NCBI GenBank assembly: GCA_016869145.1
Contig: VGEU01000011.1
Location: 1-54,589 of the forward strand
Length of the DNA: 54,589 nt
Direction: 5' to 3'
From: Alphaproteobacteria bacterium
Lineage (GTDB): Bacteria; Pseudomonadota; Alphaproteobacteria; MPNO01; VGEU01
Shown: one piece after another, positions 1 through 11,164 of the stretch
How the letters are laid out: each line of letters starts with the position of its first letter
How positions within the stretch are numbered: position 1 is the stretch's first letter
The notes under the pieces: model-generated
Database searches by the model: none
What the model saw: the letters and a program-made list of their open reading frames with translations, nothing else
What the model was told of the DNA's origin: nothing
Made by a program: the position numbers and the translations under genes

Positions 1-2
1 GC

Positions 3-224
3 TATCTTGCAGAACGCGATGCCGAGGCCGTCATTCCCTCAACCACCTCGCGCCACAGACCGATACCCTACGACCAGCTCGCCTACAGAGACCGAAACAG
101 GATCGAGCGCATGTGGTGTCGTCTCAAAGACTGGCGGCTCATCGCAACCAGATACGACAAACTCGCCGCAAACTATCTCAGCGCAGCCTTCCTCGCCGCC
201 GCCCTCATCTACTGGAGCAAATGA
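3..224 (+). CDS. IS5-family transposase, C-terminal part (5' end outside window)
   Basis: Reading from base 3 gives 73 residues to a TGA stop with no start inside the window. The stretch RNRIERMWCRLKDW followed by IATRYDK and a hydrophobic tail ending IYWSK is the typical C-terminus of IS5-family DDE transposases, where the Glu of NRIERM completes the catalytic triad. The stop overlaps GAGTCCAGACCCTAG, which looks like the right-hand terminal inverted repeat, but the left end is not visible so this cannot be confirmed. Base composition is less GC-rich than the next genes, as expected for a mobile element. Whether the element is intact depends on sequence before base 1. Confidence 0.85.
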   Translation, partial: YLAERDAEAVIPSTTSRHRPIPYDQLAYRDRNRIERMWCRLKDWRLIATRYDKLAANYLSAAFLAAALIYWSK

Positions 225-270
225 GTCCAGACCCTAGCGCGCGACCCCGCCCGCACACGAGCGCATGCAG

Positions 271-302
271 GGGCCGGCCCGGCGCGAACGGGCCGGCCCT
301 TT
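271..302. terminator. Rho-independent terminator-like hairpin
   Basis: An 11-bp perfect stem (271-281 with 289-299) encloses a 7-base loop and is followed by TTT. It lies between the transposase end and the Hpt gene and would insulate the latter from read-through. The T tract is short, so termination strength is uncertain. Confidence 0.55.
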
Positions 303-368
303 CGTTGCGCGCGCTCAGGAACTCTTAAGCGTAAGCGTGTAGAACCGTCGCGTTCACCGGCGAGCGGG

Positions 369-818
369 ATGGACGCGATGGACGGCGGTCGACGCGACGA
401 GGAATTCGACGAGGCGGCGCTGATCGCCGCGGCGGAGGCCGCGGTGTCGGCGCTCGGCGACACGTTCCGCGGCCGCGTCATGGACGATCTCGCCGCGATC
501 GAGGCCGCGCTCGCGCGCGTCGACGACCGCGCCTCGCTCGAGGCGATCTACACCGTCGCGCACGATCTCAAGGGCCAGGCCGGCTCGTTCGGCTACGCGC
601 TGATGACCGAGTTCGCCGGCGATCTCTGCGCCGTTCTGAGGCGGAACGAGCTCCGCGGCGCCGCGCTCAGGAACGTCGTTGCGGCCTATGCCGCGAGCTT
701 CCGCCACGTGATCGAGCGCGACCTGAAGGGCGACGGCGGCACGCCGGGGCGCGAGCTCCGTGCGAAGCTCAACGCCGCGGTGAAGAAGCTCGCCCAGCCC
801 GCCGCGGCCAAGTCCTAG
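369..818 (+). CDS. Hpt (histidine phosphotransfer) domain protein
   Basis: The 149-residue product carries an Hpt motif, AHDLKGQAGSFGY, at residues 64-76; His65 is the predicted phospho-accepting residue. The helical context around it (residues 30-120) fits a single Hpt four-helix bundle, and no kinase or receiver domain is attached. Stand-alone Hpt proteins relay phosphate between a hybrid histidine kinase and a response regulator; neither partner is in the window. The gene is convergent with hyuB and their stop regions overlap by 4 bases. The family is clear from the motif; the pathway it serves is unknown. Confidence 0.82.
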   Translation: MDAMDGGRRDEEFDEAALIAAAEAAVSALGDTFRGRVMDDLAAIEAALARVDDRASLEAIYTVAHDLKGQAGSFGYALMTEFAGDLCAVLRRNELRGAALRNVVAAYAASFRHVIERDLKGDGGTPGRELRAKLNAAVKKLAQPAAAKS

Positions 819-2533
819 CGCGCCCGCCGCGCCGCCGTCGCAGCCGCATCGAGCGCGCCGTCCGCCGTCACCACGACGCCATAGAGCGCTTCCGCCGCCG
901 CGCGCGAGACATAGCCGTCGGCGACATCGCGCAGGACCGCCTCGGGCGCGCGCTGGCGCGGATCGCCGTAACCGCCGCCGCCGGTCTGCCACAAAGTGAG
1001 CACGGTGCCCTTCCGCGCCTGGCGCGTCTCGAGCACGTCGAGATCCTCGCTCGCCCCGCCCGGCGCCGCGATCGTGGTGCGCGAGAGCGGCGGGCTCGCG
1101 CCGCCGGCGAGGCCCCAGGTGCCTTCCTTGTGGTTGGCGGTGCGCGCGGTGAGGATGCAGTCCTCGAGGAGCTCGTATTCGCGCACCGCGCCGATGCCGC
1201 CGCGGTTGAGCCCGGCGCCGCCCGAATCGGTCCAGGTGTCGAACCGGCGCACGCGCACCGGATACTCGGTCTCCAGGATCTCGACCGGCGTGCCCGGCGT
1301 GAAGTGGTTCATCGGCAACACCATCGCGGTGCCGTCATGGGTCGCCGTGCCGCCGAGCGCGGTGACGGTGATCTCGTACTGCACGCTCGCCTTGCCAGCG
1401 CGGCCCTTGCTGTAGCCGACCGCGATCGCGCCGGTGCCGAGGCCCGAGGGCGCCACCGCGCGCGCCGGGTTGAGCTTGCCGAGCGCCGCCAGCACCACGT
1501 TGTAGACGAGGTGCGAGGTCGGGAAATAGTGGTTCACCGTCGCCGGATATTGCGGCGACACGACGCGCCCCTCGGGCATCACGAAGGCGACCGCGTCGAG
1601 GACGCCCGAGTTCATACGGATCGACGGATCGCTCGCGGCGAGGACGGCGAGGAGCGAGACCGCCTTCGCCGTCTGCATCGGCGTGTTGACCGGCCCCCGC
1701 GTCTGCGGGTCGGAGCCCGAGAAGTCGAGCGTCAGCCGGTCGCCGGCCTTGGTCGCGCGCACGTGGATGCGCACGCGCCGCGTCGTGTCGGCGCCGTCGT
1801 GGTCGAGGAAGCCTTCCGCCTCCGACACGCCGTCGGCCCAGGTCGCGAACTCGGCCCGCACGCGCGCGCCGGTCGTCGCGAGGAGGTGGTCCATCGCGGC
1901 GAGGAGAAGCTCGACCCCGTATTGGTCGGCGAGCGCCCGCATGCGCTCGCCGCCGAGCCGTGTCGCGCCGACCTGGCCGCGCAGATCGCCGATCACGACC
2001 TCGGGGATGCGGCTGTTGTTGCGGAGGATCGCCTCGACCTCGCGGTTGACGCCGGCGGCCGACCAGTAGCGGACCGGCGGGATCAAGACGCCGTCGTGGA
2101 ATATCTCGCGCGAGGCGGCGCCCGAGGATCCGGGGACGAGGCCGCCGACGTCGGCCTTGTGCGCGACGCTGACGCCGAAGGCGATGATCCGGCCGCGATG
2201 GAATGCGGGCGTCGCGACCACCATGTCGGGCACGTGGCTGTTCCCGGCCTTGTAGGGATCGTTCGAGATGAAGCTGTCGCCCTCCTGCATGGTGTCTGCC
2301 GGATAGCGCGCGAGGATCGCCTCGACCGATTTCGAGTAGAGGAGCGAGTGGTATTGGAGCCCGCCGCCGACGATGATGACGCGGCCCGTCGCGTCGGTGA
2401 GGCCCGCCGTCCCGTCCTGCGATTCGCGGAGGATCGGCGAATAGCCGCTGTGGAACAGCGCGTGCGCCATCGCCGATGCGGTCTCGCGCACGCGGCTTAG
2501 CACGACCTCGGTCGTGATCGGGTCGAGGATCAT
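815..2533 (-). CDS. hyuB: Hydantoinase B / oxoprolinase family subunit
   Basis: A 572-residue protein beginning MILDPITTEVV, with the family-typical stretches DGTAGLTDATGR, FISNDPYKAGNSH, MPD-type binding segments and a glycine-rich C-terminus (GGGGYGDP). Length matches HyuB proteins (about 520-600). HyuB pairs with HyuA to form ATP-dependent N-methylhydantoinase, 5-oxoprolinase or related carboxylase-type enzymes; the substrate cannot be read from sequence. Its ATG overlaps the hyuA stop as ATGA, indicating translational coupling downstream of hyuA. A second, diverged copy lies at the right edge of the window. Confidence 0.88.
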   Translation of the reverse strand: MILDPITTEVVLSRVRETASAMAHALFHSGYSPILRESQDGTAGLTDATGRVIIVGGGLQYHSLLYSKSVEAILARYPADTMQEGDSFISNDPYKAGNSHVPDMVVATPAFHRGRIIAFGVSVAHKADVGGLVPGSSGAASREIFHDGVLIPPVRYWSAAGVNREVEAILRNNSRIPEVVIGDLRGQVGATRLGGERMRALADQYGVELLLAAMDHLLATTGARVRAEFATWADGVSEAEGFLDHDGADTTRRVRIHVRATKAGDRLTLDFSGSDPQTRGPVNTPMQTAKAVSLLAVLAASDPSIRMNSGVLDAVAFVMPEGRVVSPQYPATVNHYFPTSHLVYNVVLAALGKLNPARAVAPSGLGTGAIAVGYSKGRAGKASVQYEITVTALGGTATHDGTAMVLPMNHFTPGTPVEILETEYPVRVRRFDTWTDSGGAGLNRGGIGAVREYELLEDCILTARTANHKEGTWGLAGGASPPLSRTTIAAPGGASEDLDVLETRQARKGTVLTLWQTGGGGYGDPRQRAPEAVLRDVADGYVSRAAAEALYGVVVTADGALDAAATAARRAR

Positions 2534-4602
2534 GCGGCGTCTCCCGCGGTGAGGATGAGATTGCCGAAGCGGTCGACCTCGGCGCGCTGGCCGGCGAGCA
2601 CCACGGTCGTCGAATCGAACTGCTCGACCACGGCCGGCCCGGCGAACCGGTCGCCGGCGCCGAGCCGGGCACGGTCGTAGACGCGCGCGGTGACGAAGCG
2701 CTCGGTCGCGAGATCGTAGAGCGGCCGCTCCTCCTTCTCGGCGATCGCCGCGCCCCGTCCGGCGGCGATCACCGGCAGCTCGAGCCGCGGCACGATGATC
2801 TCGGCGATCACGCGGAAGGTGACGATCTCGGCGTCCTCGTCGGGCGCACTCGCGCCGTAGATGCGCTGGTGCGTCGCGTCGAAATCGCGCTTCAGCGCCG
2901 GCTTGTCGGCATCGGTGATGTCATGCGCCGGCGCCTCGACGCCGAGCTGGTAGCCCTGGTGCGGATAGCGGAGGTCGAGATGGCGGACGAGCGTCACCCG
3001 GCTCTCGGCAAAGCCCTCCTCGTGCGCATCCGCGAGCGCGCGGGCGCGGAGCTCGGCGAACAGCGCGTTCATGCGCGCGACCGGGAAGGCGGAGAGCTTC
3101 CCGATCGCCGAGTGTAGATAGACGTGCTTGACGTTGGTCGAGAGGAGCCCCATCGCGCTGGTGAGGCCGGGATAGGGCGGCACGATCACGGTCGGGATGG
3201 CGAGCTCGCGGGCGAGCATCGCCGCGTGGAGCGGGCCGGCGCCGCCGAAGGCCGCGAGCGCGAAGCGGCGCGGGTCCTCGCCGCGGCTCTGGAACGCGAG
3301 GCGGAGGTCGATCGCCATGTTGTTGTTGACGATGCGCACGATCCCGGCCGCCGCCTTGACCACGTCGAGGCCGAGCGGCAGCGCGACGTGCCGGCGCACC
3401 GCCTCGCCTGCCTTCGCGGGGTCGAGCCGCATGCGCCCGCCGAGGACGTTGCCGGTCGCGAGCGCGCCGAGGAGGAGGTTGGCGTCCGTCACCGTCGGCC
3501 GCTCGCCGCCGCGGCCATAGGCGGCCGGACCCGGCATCGCGCCCGCGCTCTCGGGCCCGACCTTGAGGAGGCCGTCCTTGCCGATCCAGGCGATCGTGCC
3601 GCCGCCGGCGCCGAGCGTGCGGACGGCGAGCATCGGCGTGCCGATGTCCTGGCCCGCGATGCGCCCGTCGGTCGCCTCCTCCGCGGCGCTGCCCGCGATC
3701 ACCGCGATGTCGGTCGAGGTGCCGCCCATGTCGAGCGTCACGATGTCGGGCCGCCCGGTCAGCCGCGCGATCTCGATCCCCGACACGACGCCCGCCGCCG
3801 GGCCGGAGAGGAGGGTCTGGTTCGGGAAGCGCGCGCCGATGGTGATCCGCATCAGCCCGCCGTTCGACTGCATCAGGAACACCTGTGGCGTCCGCACCCC
3901 GGCGGTCGTCAGCCGGTCGGCGAGCCGGGTCAGATAGCGCTCCATGATCGGACCGACATAGGCATCGATCGCCGCCGTCGACAGCCGCACATATTCGCGG
4001 ATCACCGGCAGAATGCGCGACGACAGCGAGACGCGCTTGTCGGGGAGCTCCGCGGCGAGGACGCCCGCGGTCAGCTCCTCATGCGCCGGGTTCTCGTAGG
4101 AGAAGAGATAGCAGACCGCGATCGCGTCGACGCCCTTGGCCGCGAGCCGGCGTGCCGCGCGGCGCACGTCCTCGGCATCGATCGGCCGGAGGACGGCGCC
4201 GGTATTGTCGACGCGCTCGTCGATCTCCTCGGTGAGCGATTGCGGCGCCAGCATCGGCGGCTTGCGGAAGAACGGGTCCTGCAGGTCCTTGGGATCGGGC
4301 TGCACCCAGCCGCGCGCCTCGTAGACGGCGCGGAAGCCCTTGGTGATCAGGAGGCCGGTGCGCACCCCCTTGCCCTCGAGGATGGCGTTGGTCGCGACCG
4401 TCGTGCCATGCACGAGGAAGCCCACGTCCTCGGCGCGGACGCCGCTCTTGAACAGCTCCTCGAGCGCGTTCATGACCGCCTGCGACGGGTCGTCCGGCAC
4501 CGAGGACACCTTGGCGACCTCGAGGGTGCGGCTCTCGGCCTCGTAGGCGATGAGGTCGGTGAAGGTGCCGCCGGTATCGATTCCGACCATCCAGCGTGGC
4601 AT
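2530..4602 (-). CDS. hyuA: Hydantoinase A / oxoprolinase family subunit
   Basis: The product is 690 residues when started at the ATG that gives MPRWMVGIDTGGTFTD; an AAGGA Shine-Dalgarno lies about 8-13 bases upstream. A longer frame exists but its extra 34 residues are not family-like. The actin-like ATP-binding fold is seen in GIDTGGTFTD (residues 6-15), LVHGTTVATNAIL, QSNGG and LDMGGTSTDIAV. With HyuB it should form a cytoplasmic ATP-dependent lactamase or related enzyme. It is divergent from the DUF488 gene across 92 bases. Substrate remains open: hydantoin, oxoproline or an aromatic ketone are all known for the family. Confidence 0.88.
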   Translation of the reverse strand: MPRWMVGIDTGGTFTDLIAYEAESRTLEVAKVSSVPDDPSQAVMNALEELFKSGVRAEDVGFLVHGTTVATNAILEGKGVRTGLLITKGFRAVYEARGWVQPDPKDLQDPFFRKPPMLAPQSLTEEIDERVDNTGAVLRPIDAEDVRRAARRLAAKGVDAIAVCYLFSYENPAHEELTAGVLAAELPDKRVSLSSRILPVIREYVRLSTAAIDAYVGPIMERYLTRLADRLTTAGVRTPQVFLMQSNGGLMRITIGARFPNQTLLSGPAAGVVSGIEIARLTGRPDIVTLDMGGTSTDIAVIAGSAAEEATDGRIAGQDIGTPMLAVRTLGAGGGTIAWIGKDGLLKVGPESAGAMPGPAAYGRGGERPTVTDANLLLGALATGNVLGGRMRLDPAKAGEAVRRHVALPLGLDVVKAAAGIVRIVNNNMAIDLRLAFQSRGEDPRRFALAAFGGAGPLHAAMLARELAIPTVIVPPYPGLTSAMGLLSTNVKHVYLHSAIGKLSAFPVARMNALFAELRARALADAHEEGFAESRVTLVRHLDLRYPHQGYQLGVEAPAHDITDADKPALKRDFDATHQRIYGASAPDEDAEIVTFRVIAEIIVPRLELPVIAAGRGAAIAEKEERPLYDLATERFVTARVYDRARLGAGDRFAGPAVVEQFDSTTVVLAGQRAEVDRFGNLILTAGDAA

Positions 4603-4657
4603 CGCCGTGTCCTTGTTCGTCCGTGGTTGCGGCGAAGGGTGCGGGCGGCCTCGACGC

Positions 4658-4688
4658 TTGTCAAGAAAGGCCCCGACGCCGCTACAAT
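4658..4688 (+). promoter_or_regulatory. Putative promoter of the DUF488 gene, leaderless layout
   Basis: TTGTCA (4658-4663) and TACAAT (4683-4688) are separated by 19 bases. The ATG of the downstream gene begins 7 bases after the last base of the -10 box, so transcription would start at or next to the start codon. No Shine-Dalgarno is present, which fits a leaderless message. Confidence 0.45.
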
Positions 4689-4694
4689 CGGGGC

Positions 4695-5213
4695 ATGGAC
4701 GCACCCCCCGTCATCCATACGCTCGGCCATTCGCGCCACCCGATCGAGGTCTTCGTCGCCCATCTCCGCGCGCAAGGGATCGCCGCCGTGGCCGATGCGC
4801 GCGGCCAGCCGTTCTCGCGCTTCAACCCACAATTCAACCGCGAGCGGCTCCGCGCCGCGCTCGCGGCCGCCGGGATCGACTATGTCTGGATGGGCGAGCA
4901 CTTGTCGGGACGCCCGCGCGATCCCATCTATCGCCGTCCCGACGGCTCGATCGAGTGGGAGAAAGTGGTGGCCTCGACCGGTTTCCAGGACGCGATCGCG
5001 GCGCTCGCCGCGTTGGCGCGGTCGCGCGCGGTCGCCATGATCTGCGCCGAGGAGGATCCGCGACGCTGCCACCGCCGGTTCCTGCTCGCACCCGCGATGG
5101 AGGCGGCCGGATTCCGCGTCCGCCACATCCGGGGCGATGGCCGCATCGAGCGCGAGGAGGAGCTGCGCGCGGGCGAGGCGGCGCCCGAGCTCCCCTTGTT
5201 CGGACGGCCCTAG
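4695..5213 (+). CDS. DUF488 family protein
   Basis: The 172-residue protein begins MDAPPVIHTLGHS. DUF488 hallmarks are present: HTLGHS near the N-terminus, VADARGQPFSRFNPQFN (the usual D-R-P-S-R-P-F pattern) at about residues 33-49, and ICAEEDPRRCHR near residues 116-127 with the conserved Glu, Cys, His and Arg. The biochemical role of the family is not settled. The start was chosen because the -10 box sits immediately before it and the family N-terminus begins here; a longer frame adds 33 unrelated residues. Divergent from hyuA. Confidence 0.82.
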   Translation: MDAPPVIHTLGHSRHPIEVFVAHLRAQGIAAVADARGQPFSRFNPQFNRERLRAALAAAGIDYVWMGEHLSGRPRDPIYRRPDGSIEWEKVVASTGFQDAIAALAALARSRAVAMICAEEDPRRCHRRFLLAPAMEAAGFRVRHIRGDGRIEREEELRAGEAAPELPLFGRP

Positions 5214-5382
5214 AAGACCGGGAAGACACGGCGCGCGCGGGCGGGTGCGGCGCCGATCGCCGGCATTTGCCGCGAATGCGCGTGAACGCGGCGCCCGCGG
5301 CGATTCACCCTCCGGTCAACTCTCTCCCTCACATTTCCGCCCCGGCATACCCATATTCCGGGGTGTCGATGGGGTTGCTGCG

Positions 5383-5781
5383 ATGGATCTCACGACCCTT
5401 CATGCCGAACCGCGTGCCCAGACGCTCGAGCTGATCGGCGTCGCCGAAGGACGTGGCGCGCGCGACAACGGCTGCCGCGATGGACCCGGCGCGCTCCGCG
5501 CGCACGGTCTCGCCGAGCGTCTGAGCGCTGCCGGCGTGCCGGCGCGCTGGCGCACCATCATCGCCGGCGAGGGCGACAACGAGGTCGAGACCATCGGCCG
5601 TGTGTGCGAGCGGCTCGCCGCGACCGAGCTCGTCGATGCCGTCCGGCGCGTCGGCGCCGACCGGCGCCTCGCCACGGTCGAGATCGTCGAATACAACCCG
5701 CCCCGCGACGTCGCGGGGCGGACTGCGCGGCTCGTCGGTGAGCTCCTTCTCGCCGGGCACGACAGGAGATACGCGTCATGA
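5383..5781 (+). pseudogene. Arginase remnant with the catalytic core deleted in frame
   Basis: The 132-residue frame starts like an arginase (LELIGVAEGRGARDNGCRDGP, then NEVETIGRVCERLA) and ends like one (TVEIVEYNPPRDVAGRTARL). The intervening 150-180 residues are absent, including the GGDHS, DAHxD and SxDxD motifs that hold the two Mn ions, so it cannot be an active arginase. The frame is preserved across the junction. Its stop overlaps the next ATG (ATGA), so it is translationally coupled to ornithine aminotransferase, the next step of arginine breakdown. The 169 bases upstream hold no gene, only a CCCCGG/CCGGGG hairpin near 5340-5363. An assembly deletion is the main alternative. Confidence 0.75.
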
Positions 5782-6995
5782 GTGAGGCCGTCACGCTCGA
5801 GCGCCGCTATGGCGCCGCCAATTACGAGCCGCTCCCGATCGTCCTCGTGCGCGGCGCGGGCGTTCATGTCTGGGACGAGACGGGGCGGCATTACCTCGAC
5901 ATGCTCGGTGCCTACTCGGCGCAGAGCCTCGGCCACGGCCATCCGCGCGTCCTCGCCGCGCTCGCCGACCAGGCCGCGCGCCTCGCCGTGCCGTCGCGCG
6001 CCTTCCACAACGACCGGCTGGGCCCGTTTCTCGCCCGCGCCTGCCAGTTGACCGGCATGGACGCGGCGCTCCCGATGAACACCGGCGCCGAGGCGGTCGA
6101 GACCGCGCTCAAGGCGGCGCGCAAATGGGCCGAGACCGTCAAGCGCGTGCCGGCCGACCGCGCCGAGATCATCGCCTGCGAAGGGAACTTCCACGGCCGC
6201 AGCATCGCGGTCATCGCGATGTCGTCGGATCCGCAATACCGCGCCGGCTTCGGGCCGTTTCCGCCCGGCTTCCGCCTCGTGCCCTACGGCGACGCTGCCG
6301 CGCTCGAGGCCGCGATCACGCCGGCGACGGCGGCGTTCCTGGTCGAGCCGATCCAGGGCGAGGGCGGCATCGTCGTGCCGCCGCCCGGCTATCTCGCGGC
6401 GTGCGCCTCGATCTGCCGGCGCCACGACGTGCTCCTGATCGCCGACGAGATCCAGACCGGGCTCGGCCGCACCGGCCGCTTCCTCGCCGTCGAGCACGAA
6501 GGCGTCAAACCCGACGCGCTCACGCTCGGCAAGGCGCTGGGCGGCGGTCTTCTCCCGGTCTCGCTCTTCCTCGCCCGCCGCGACGTGACGGACGTGTTCC
6601 GCCCCGGCGACCACGGCTCGACCTTCGGCGGCAACGCGCTCGGCGCCGCGATCGGGCTGGCGGCGCTCGAGGTCTTGGTCGGGGAGGCGCTGATCGAGCG
6701 CTCGGCCGTCCTCGGCGCGCATCTCCTCGCGCGGCTCCGCGGCCTCAACAGCCCGCTGATCCGCGACGTGCGCGGCCGCGGCCTGTTCGCGGGCGTCGAG
6801 CTCGCGCCCATGGTCGAGGCGCACGCGGTGGCCGAGGCGCTCGCGGCGAACGGCGTCCTCACCAAGGACACCCGCCGCAACACCGTCCGCTTCGCACCGC
6901 CCTTCGTCGTCACCGCGGCCGAGATCGACGACGCGGTCGAGCGCTTCGCCGCGACGCTCGCGCTGTTCGACGCCCCGGCGCGCGCGATCGCCTGA
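5778..6995 (+). CDS. rocD: Ornithine--oxo-acid aminotransferase
   Basis: A 405-residue class III PLP aminotransferase that converts ornithine plus 2-oxoglutarate to glutamate semialdehyde plus glutamate. Visible motifs: NTGAEAVETALKAARKW (residues 101-117), EGNFHGRS, EPIQGEGGI, ADEIQTGLGRTG with the PLP-contacting Asp223, LGKALGGG with the Schiff-base Lys252, and STFGGNALG. Length equals that of known RocD proteins. The overlap with the arginase remnant places it in an arginine-to-glutamate operon whose first enzyme has been lost. An acetylornithine aminotransferase is less likely given the NTGAEAVE and STFGGN signatures and the arginase partner. Confidence 0.92.
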   Translation: MSEAVTLERRYGAANYEPLPIVLVRGAGVHVWDETGRHYLDMLGAYSAQSLGHGHPRVLAALADQAARLAVPSRAFHNDRLGPFLARACQLTGMDAALPMNTGAEAVETALKAARKWAETVKRVPADRAEIIACEGNFHGRSIAVIAMSSDPQYRAGFGPFPPGFRLVPYGDAAALEAAITPATAAFLVEPIQGEGGIVVPPPGYLAACASICRRHDVLLIADEIQTGLGRTGRFLAVEHEGVKPDALTLGKALGGGLLPVSLFLARRDVTDVFRPGDHGSTFGGNALGAAIGLAALEVLVGEALIERSAVLGAHLLARLRGLNSPLIRDVRGRGLFAGVELAPMVEAHAVAEALAANGVLTKDTRRNTVRFAPPFVVTAAEIDDAVERFAATLALFDAPARAIA

Positions 6996-7001
6996 TCGCC
7001 G

Positions 7002-7775
7002 TCAGTTCACCCCGACGGCCGGCCCGAGCGTCGGGCCTATCTCGAGATTGAGGACGAGGTCGGCGGCCGCATCCTGCTCGGTCGGCTCGCGGTTGAGGAT
7101 CACGAAGCGCGCGCCGTTGCGTTTGGCCATCAGCGTGAACCCCGCCGCCGGATGGACGACGAGCGAGGAGCCGATCGCGATGACGAGGTCGCAGGCGAGC
7201 GCCTCCTCGCGCGCGCGCCGCATCGGCAGGACCGGCATCGCCTGGCCGAACGCGATCGTCGCGCCCTTGACGATGCCGCCGCACGCATCGCAGATCGGCA
7301 GCGTCTCGTCGCGGTGGAACGCCTCCTTGATAGGGCCGAGCTCGAACCGCTTGCCGCAGCCGAGACAGCTCGCATAGGTGCCGTTGCCGTGGAGCTCGAT
7401 CACCTGGTGGTCGGGAACGCCCGCCTTCTGGTGCAGGCCGTCGACGTTCTGGGTGATGACGGCCGAGACGAGCCCCCGCCGCACCAGATGCGCGACGGCG
7501 AGATGGCCGCGGTTGGGCTCGGCGTTCTCCATGTCGCGGTCGATGACGATCTTCCGCCGCCAGGTCTCGCGCCGCGCCTCCTCGGAGGCCATGAACTCCT
7601 GGAAGTAGATCGGCGTCGTCTTCGACCAGATGCCGTTGGGGCTGCGGAAATCGGGAATGCCCGATTCTGTCGAGATGCCGGCGCCGGTGAACACAACGGC
7701 GCGCCGCGCCTGGTCGAAGAGGCGGCGGAGCTCGGTGACGCCGACCATCGGGTCGGTGACGACGTTGGGACGCAT
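7002..7775 (-). CDS. cobB: Sirtuin NAD-dependent protein deacylase
   Basis: The 257-residue protein has the full sirtuin core: [17 protein letters not shown] (residues 29-45) for NAD binding, TQNVDGLH (108-115), the catalytic His129 in ELHGN, and a zinc ribbon with Cys137, Cys140, Cys162 and Cys165. It should remove acyl groups from lysines using NAD in the cytoplasm. The Ala-Tyr-xx-Arg pair typical of CobB desuccinylases is not obvious, so deacetylase is the safer reading. It lies 7 bases downstream of the AhpD-like gene, likely co-transcribed with it. Confidence 0.93.
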   Translation of the reverse strand: MRPNVVTDPMVGVTELRRLFDQARRAVVFTGAGISTESGIPDFRSPNGIWSKTTPIYFQEFMASEEARRETWRRKIVIDRDMENAEPNRGHLAVAHLVRRGLVSAVITQNVDGLHQKAGVPDHQVIELHGNGTYASCLGCGKRFELGPIKEAFHRDETLPICDACGGIVKGATIAFGQAMPVLPMRRAREEALACDLVIAIGSSLVVHPAAGFTLMAKRNGARFVILNREPTEQDAAADLVLNLEIGPTLGPAVGVN

Positions 7776-7782
7776 GGTCGTG

Positions 7783-8124
7783 CTATTTCGCGAGCTGGTC
7801 GAAGGCGGCGAGCGCCTCGGCGCCGTAGACGGTCGACGGCCCGCCGCCCATCTCGATCGCGACGGCGATCGTCTCGACGACCTCCTCGCGGCTCGCGCCC
7901 TTCTTCATCGCCGCCTTGGTGTGGAAGACGATGCAGCCCTCGCAGCGCGAGGCGATCGCGATGCCGAGCGCCATCAGCTCCTTGACCCGGGCCGAGAGCG
8001 CGCCGTCCTTGGAGGCCTCGTCCATCAGGCCGCGGAAGGCGCGCATCGTCCCGGGCGCGGCCTTGAACAGCTCGACCGCGCGCTGGTCGACGTCCGCCGC
8101 GAAGCTCTTGTAGTCCTTGCTCAT
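7783..8124 (-). CDS. Carboxymuconolactone decarboxylase / AhpD-like protein
   Basis: The 113-residue product starts MSKDYKSF and contains [14 protein letters not shown] at residues 59-72. That is the CxxC-x3-H signature (Cys61, Cys64, His68) of AhpD-type thiol peroxidases and disulfide reductases in this family. The all-helical AhpD fold is supported by the [14 protein letters not shown] segment before it and [17 protein letters not shown] after it. It is transcribed toward the sirtuin gene with a 7-base gap. True decarboxylase activity is unlikely because the Cys pair favours redox chemistry. Confidence 0.87.
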   Translation of the reverse strand: MSKDYKSFAADVDQRAVELFKAAPGTMRAFRGLMDEASKDGALSARVKELMALGIAIASRCEGCIVFHTKAAMKKGASREEVVETIAVAIEMGGGPSTVYGAEALAAFDQLAK

Positions 8125-8161
8125 CGCCGTCCTCCCGATCGCCGATTGGGGGACGGCCATG

Positions 8162-10114
<1,953 letters not shown>

Positions 10115-10197
10115 GGGAGAGTTCCCCCCGCTTCCCCGTCTATGACGCCCCGCCCGCACCCGGCGCGTCAAGCGCGGAGCGCCGGCGCGGCGCGTCG

Positions 10198-10225
10198 TGG
10201 CACCCGAACCGTTTCGGTGTAGGGT
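10198..10225 (+). promoter_or_regulatory. Putative promoter of the first DMT gene
   Basis: TGGCAC (10198-10203) and TAGGGT (10220-10225) with a 16-base spacer; the ATG follows after 6 bases and there is no Shine-Dalgarno. The boxes are imperfect, but the layout repeats the one at 4658-4688 and 17872-17900. Confidence 0.3.
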
Positions 10226-10231
10226 GCCGGC

Positions 10232-11164
10232 ATGTCCGTTTCCGACCGCGTCGCGCGCCGCCTGCCCGGGCTTTCCGGTCCCGTCCGGGGTGGGCTCTGG
10301 ATGATGGCGGCGGCGTTCTGCATCGTCTGCTCGACCTCGATCGCGCGCCACCTCGCCCAGGACATGTCGGTCGGCATGATCACGTTCTGCCGCTTCGTGT
10401 TCGGGCTGCCGTTCCTGGTGCCGTTCCTGGTGCGGAGCGGCGGGCGCGGGCTCCGGACGACGAAGCTGCCGCTCCATATCGTCCGCGCGCTCGGCGGCTT
10501 CGTCGGCCTCTATCTCCTCTATCTCGCGGCGAAGCTGATGCCGGTCGCCGATGTGATGGCGATCTTGTTCATCCGTCCGCTCGCGGCCTCGCTCCTCGCG
10601 GTCTTCATCCTGCACGAGGTCCTGACCGGCGCCCGGGTCTGGGCGCTCGTGGTCGGCTTCGCCGGCATCCTGATCATCCTCCGCCCTGGTTTCGCGGAAA
10701 TGAACGCCGGCGCGCTGGCGGCGGTCGGGGTGGCGCTCGCGGGCGTCGTGACCTCGCTCGCGGTCAAGGTGCTGACACGGACCGACCGGCCGGACACGAT
10801 CGCGACCTATTCGATCGGGCTTTCGGTTCTGTTTTCCCTGGTCCCGGCGTTCTTCGAATGGCAGTGGCCGACCCTCGGCCAGACCGGCTGGCTCGTCCTC
10901 CTCGCCTTCTCGGCGACCCTGTTCCAGCGTCTGATGCCGCGTGCACACGCCGCGGCCGACGCGACGATCGTGCTGCCGTTCGAGTTCACGCGCCTGCCCT
11001 TCGCGGCCCTCGTCGGCCTCGTCGCCTTCGGCGAGTTTCCCGACGAATGGACCTGGCTCGGCGGCGCCGTGATCTTCGCCGCCGCGCTCTGGATGGCGAT
11101 GCGCGAGACCCGCGCCGGGCGCGGCACGGCGCCGCCGCGCATCGATGCGGAACCGGTGCGGTGA
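10232..11164 (+). CDS. EamA/DMT-family permease 1
   Basis: The 310-residue inner-membrane protein has ten likely hydrophobic segments arranged as two EamA halves. Family markers are [18 protein letters not shown] in the first half, [10 protein letters not shown] at the central junction, and [26 protein letters not shown] near the end. RhaT/EamA members move small metabolites such as amino acids, nucleosides or sugars; the substrate is unknown. It is the first of six paralogues in the same direction. It ends in GTGA, giving a 4-base overlap with the next gene. Confidence 0.9.
   Translation: MSVSDRVARRLPGLSGPVRGGLWMMAAAFCIVCSTSIARHLAQDMSVGMITFCRFVFGLPFLVPFLVRSGGRGLRTTKLPLHIVRALGGFVGLYLLYLAAKLMPVADVMAILFIRPLAASLLAVFILHEVLTGARVWALVVGFAGILIILRPGFAEMNAGALAAVGVALAGVVTSLAVKVLTRTDRPDTIATYSIGLSVLFSLVPAFFEWQWPTLGQTGWLVLLAFSATLFQRLMPRAHAAADATIVLPFEFTRLPFAALVGLVAFGEFPDEWTWLGGAVIFAAALWMAMRETRAGRGTAPPRIDAEPVR

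Noticed and set aside
320-345. CTTAAGCG-like motif before the Hpt gene and again near 31170, considered as CtrA sites
   Set aside because: The second TTAA half with 7-base spacing is missing, so it does not fit the CtrA consensus.
354-992. Long minus-strand frames opposite the Hpt gene and many other genes, rich in Arg and Ala
   Set aside because: These are shadows of GC-rich coding frames; they lack family motifs and clash with clear genes.
5340-5363. CCCCGG/CCGGGG hairpin before the arginase remnant, considered as a terminator or riboswitch
   Set aside because: A 6-bp stem with a 12-base loop and no T tract; too weak to call.
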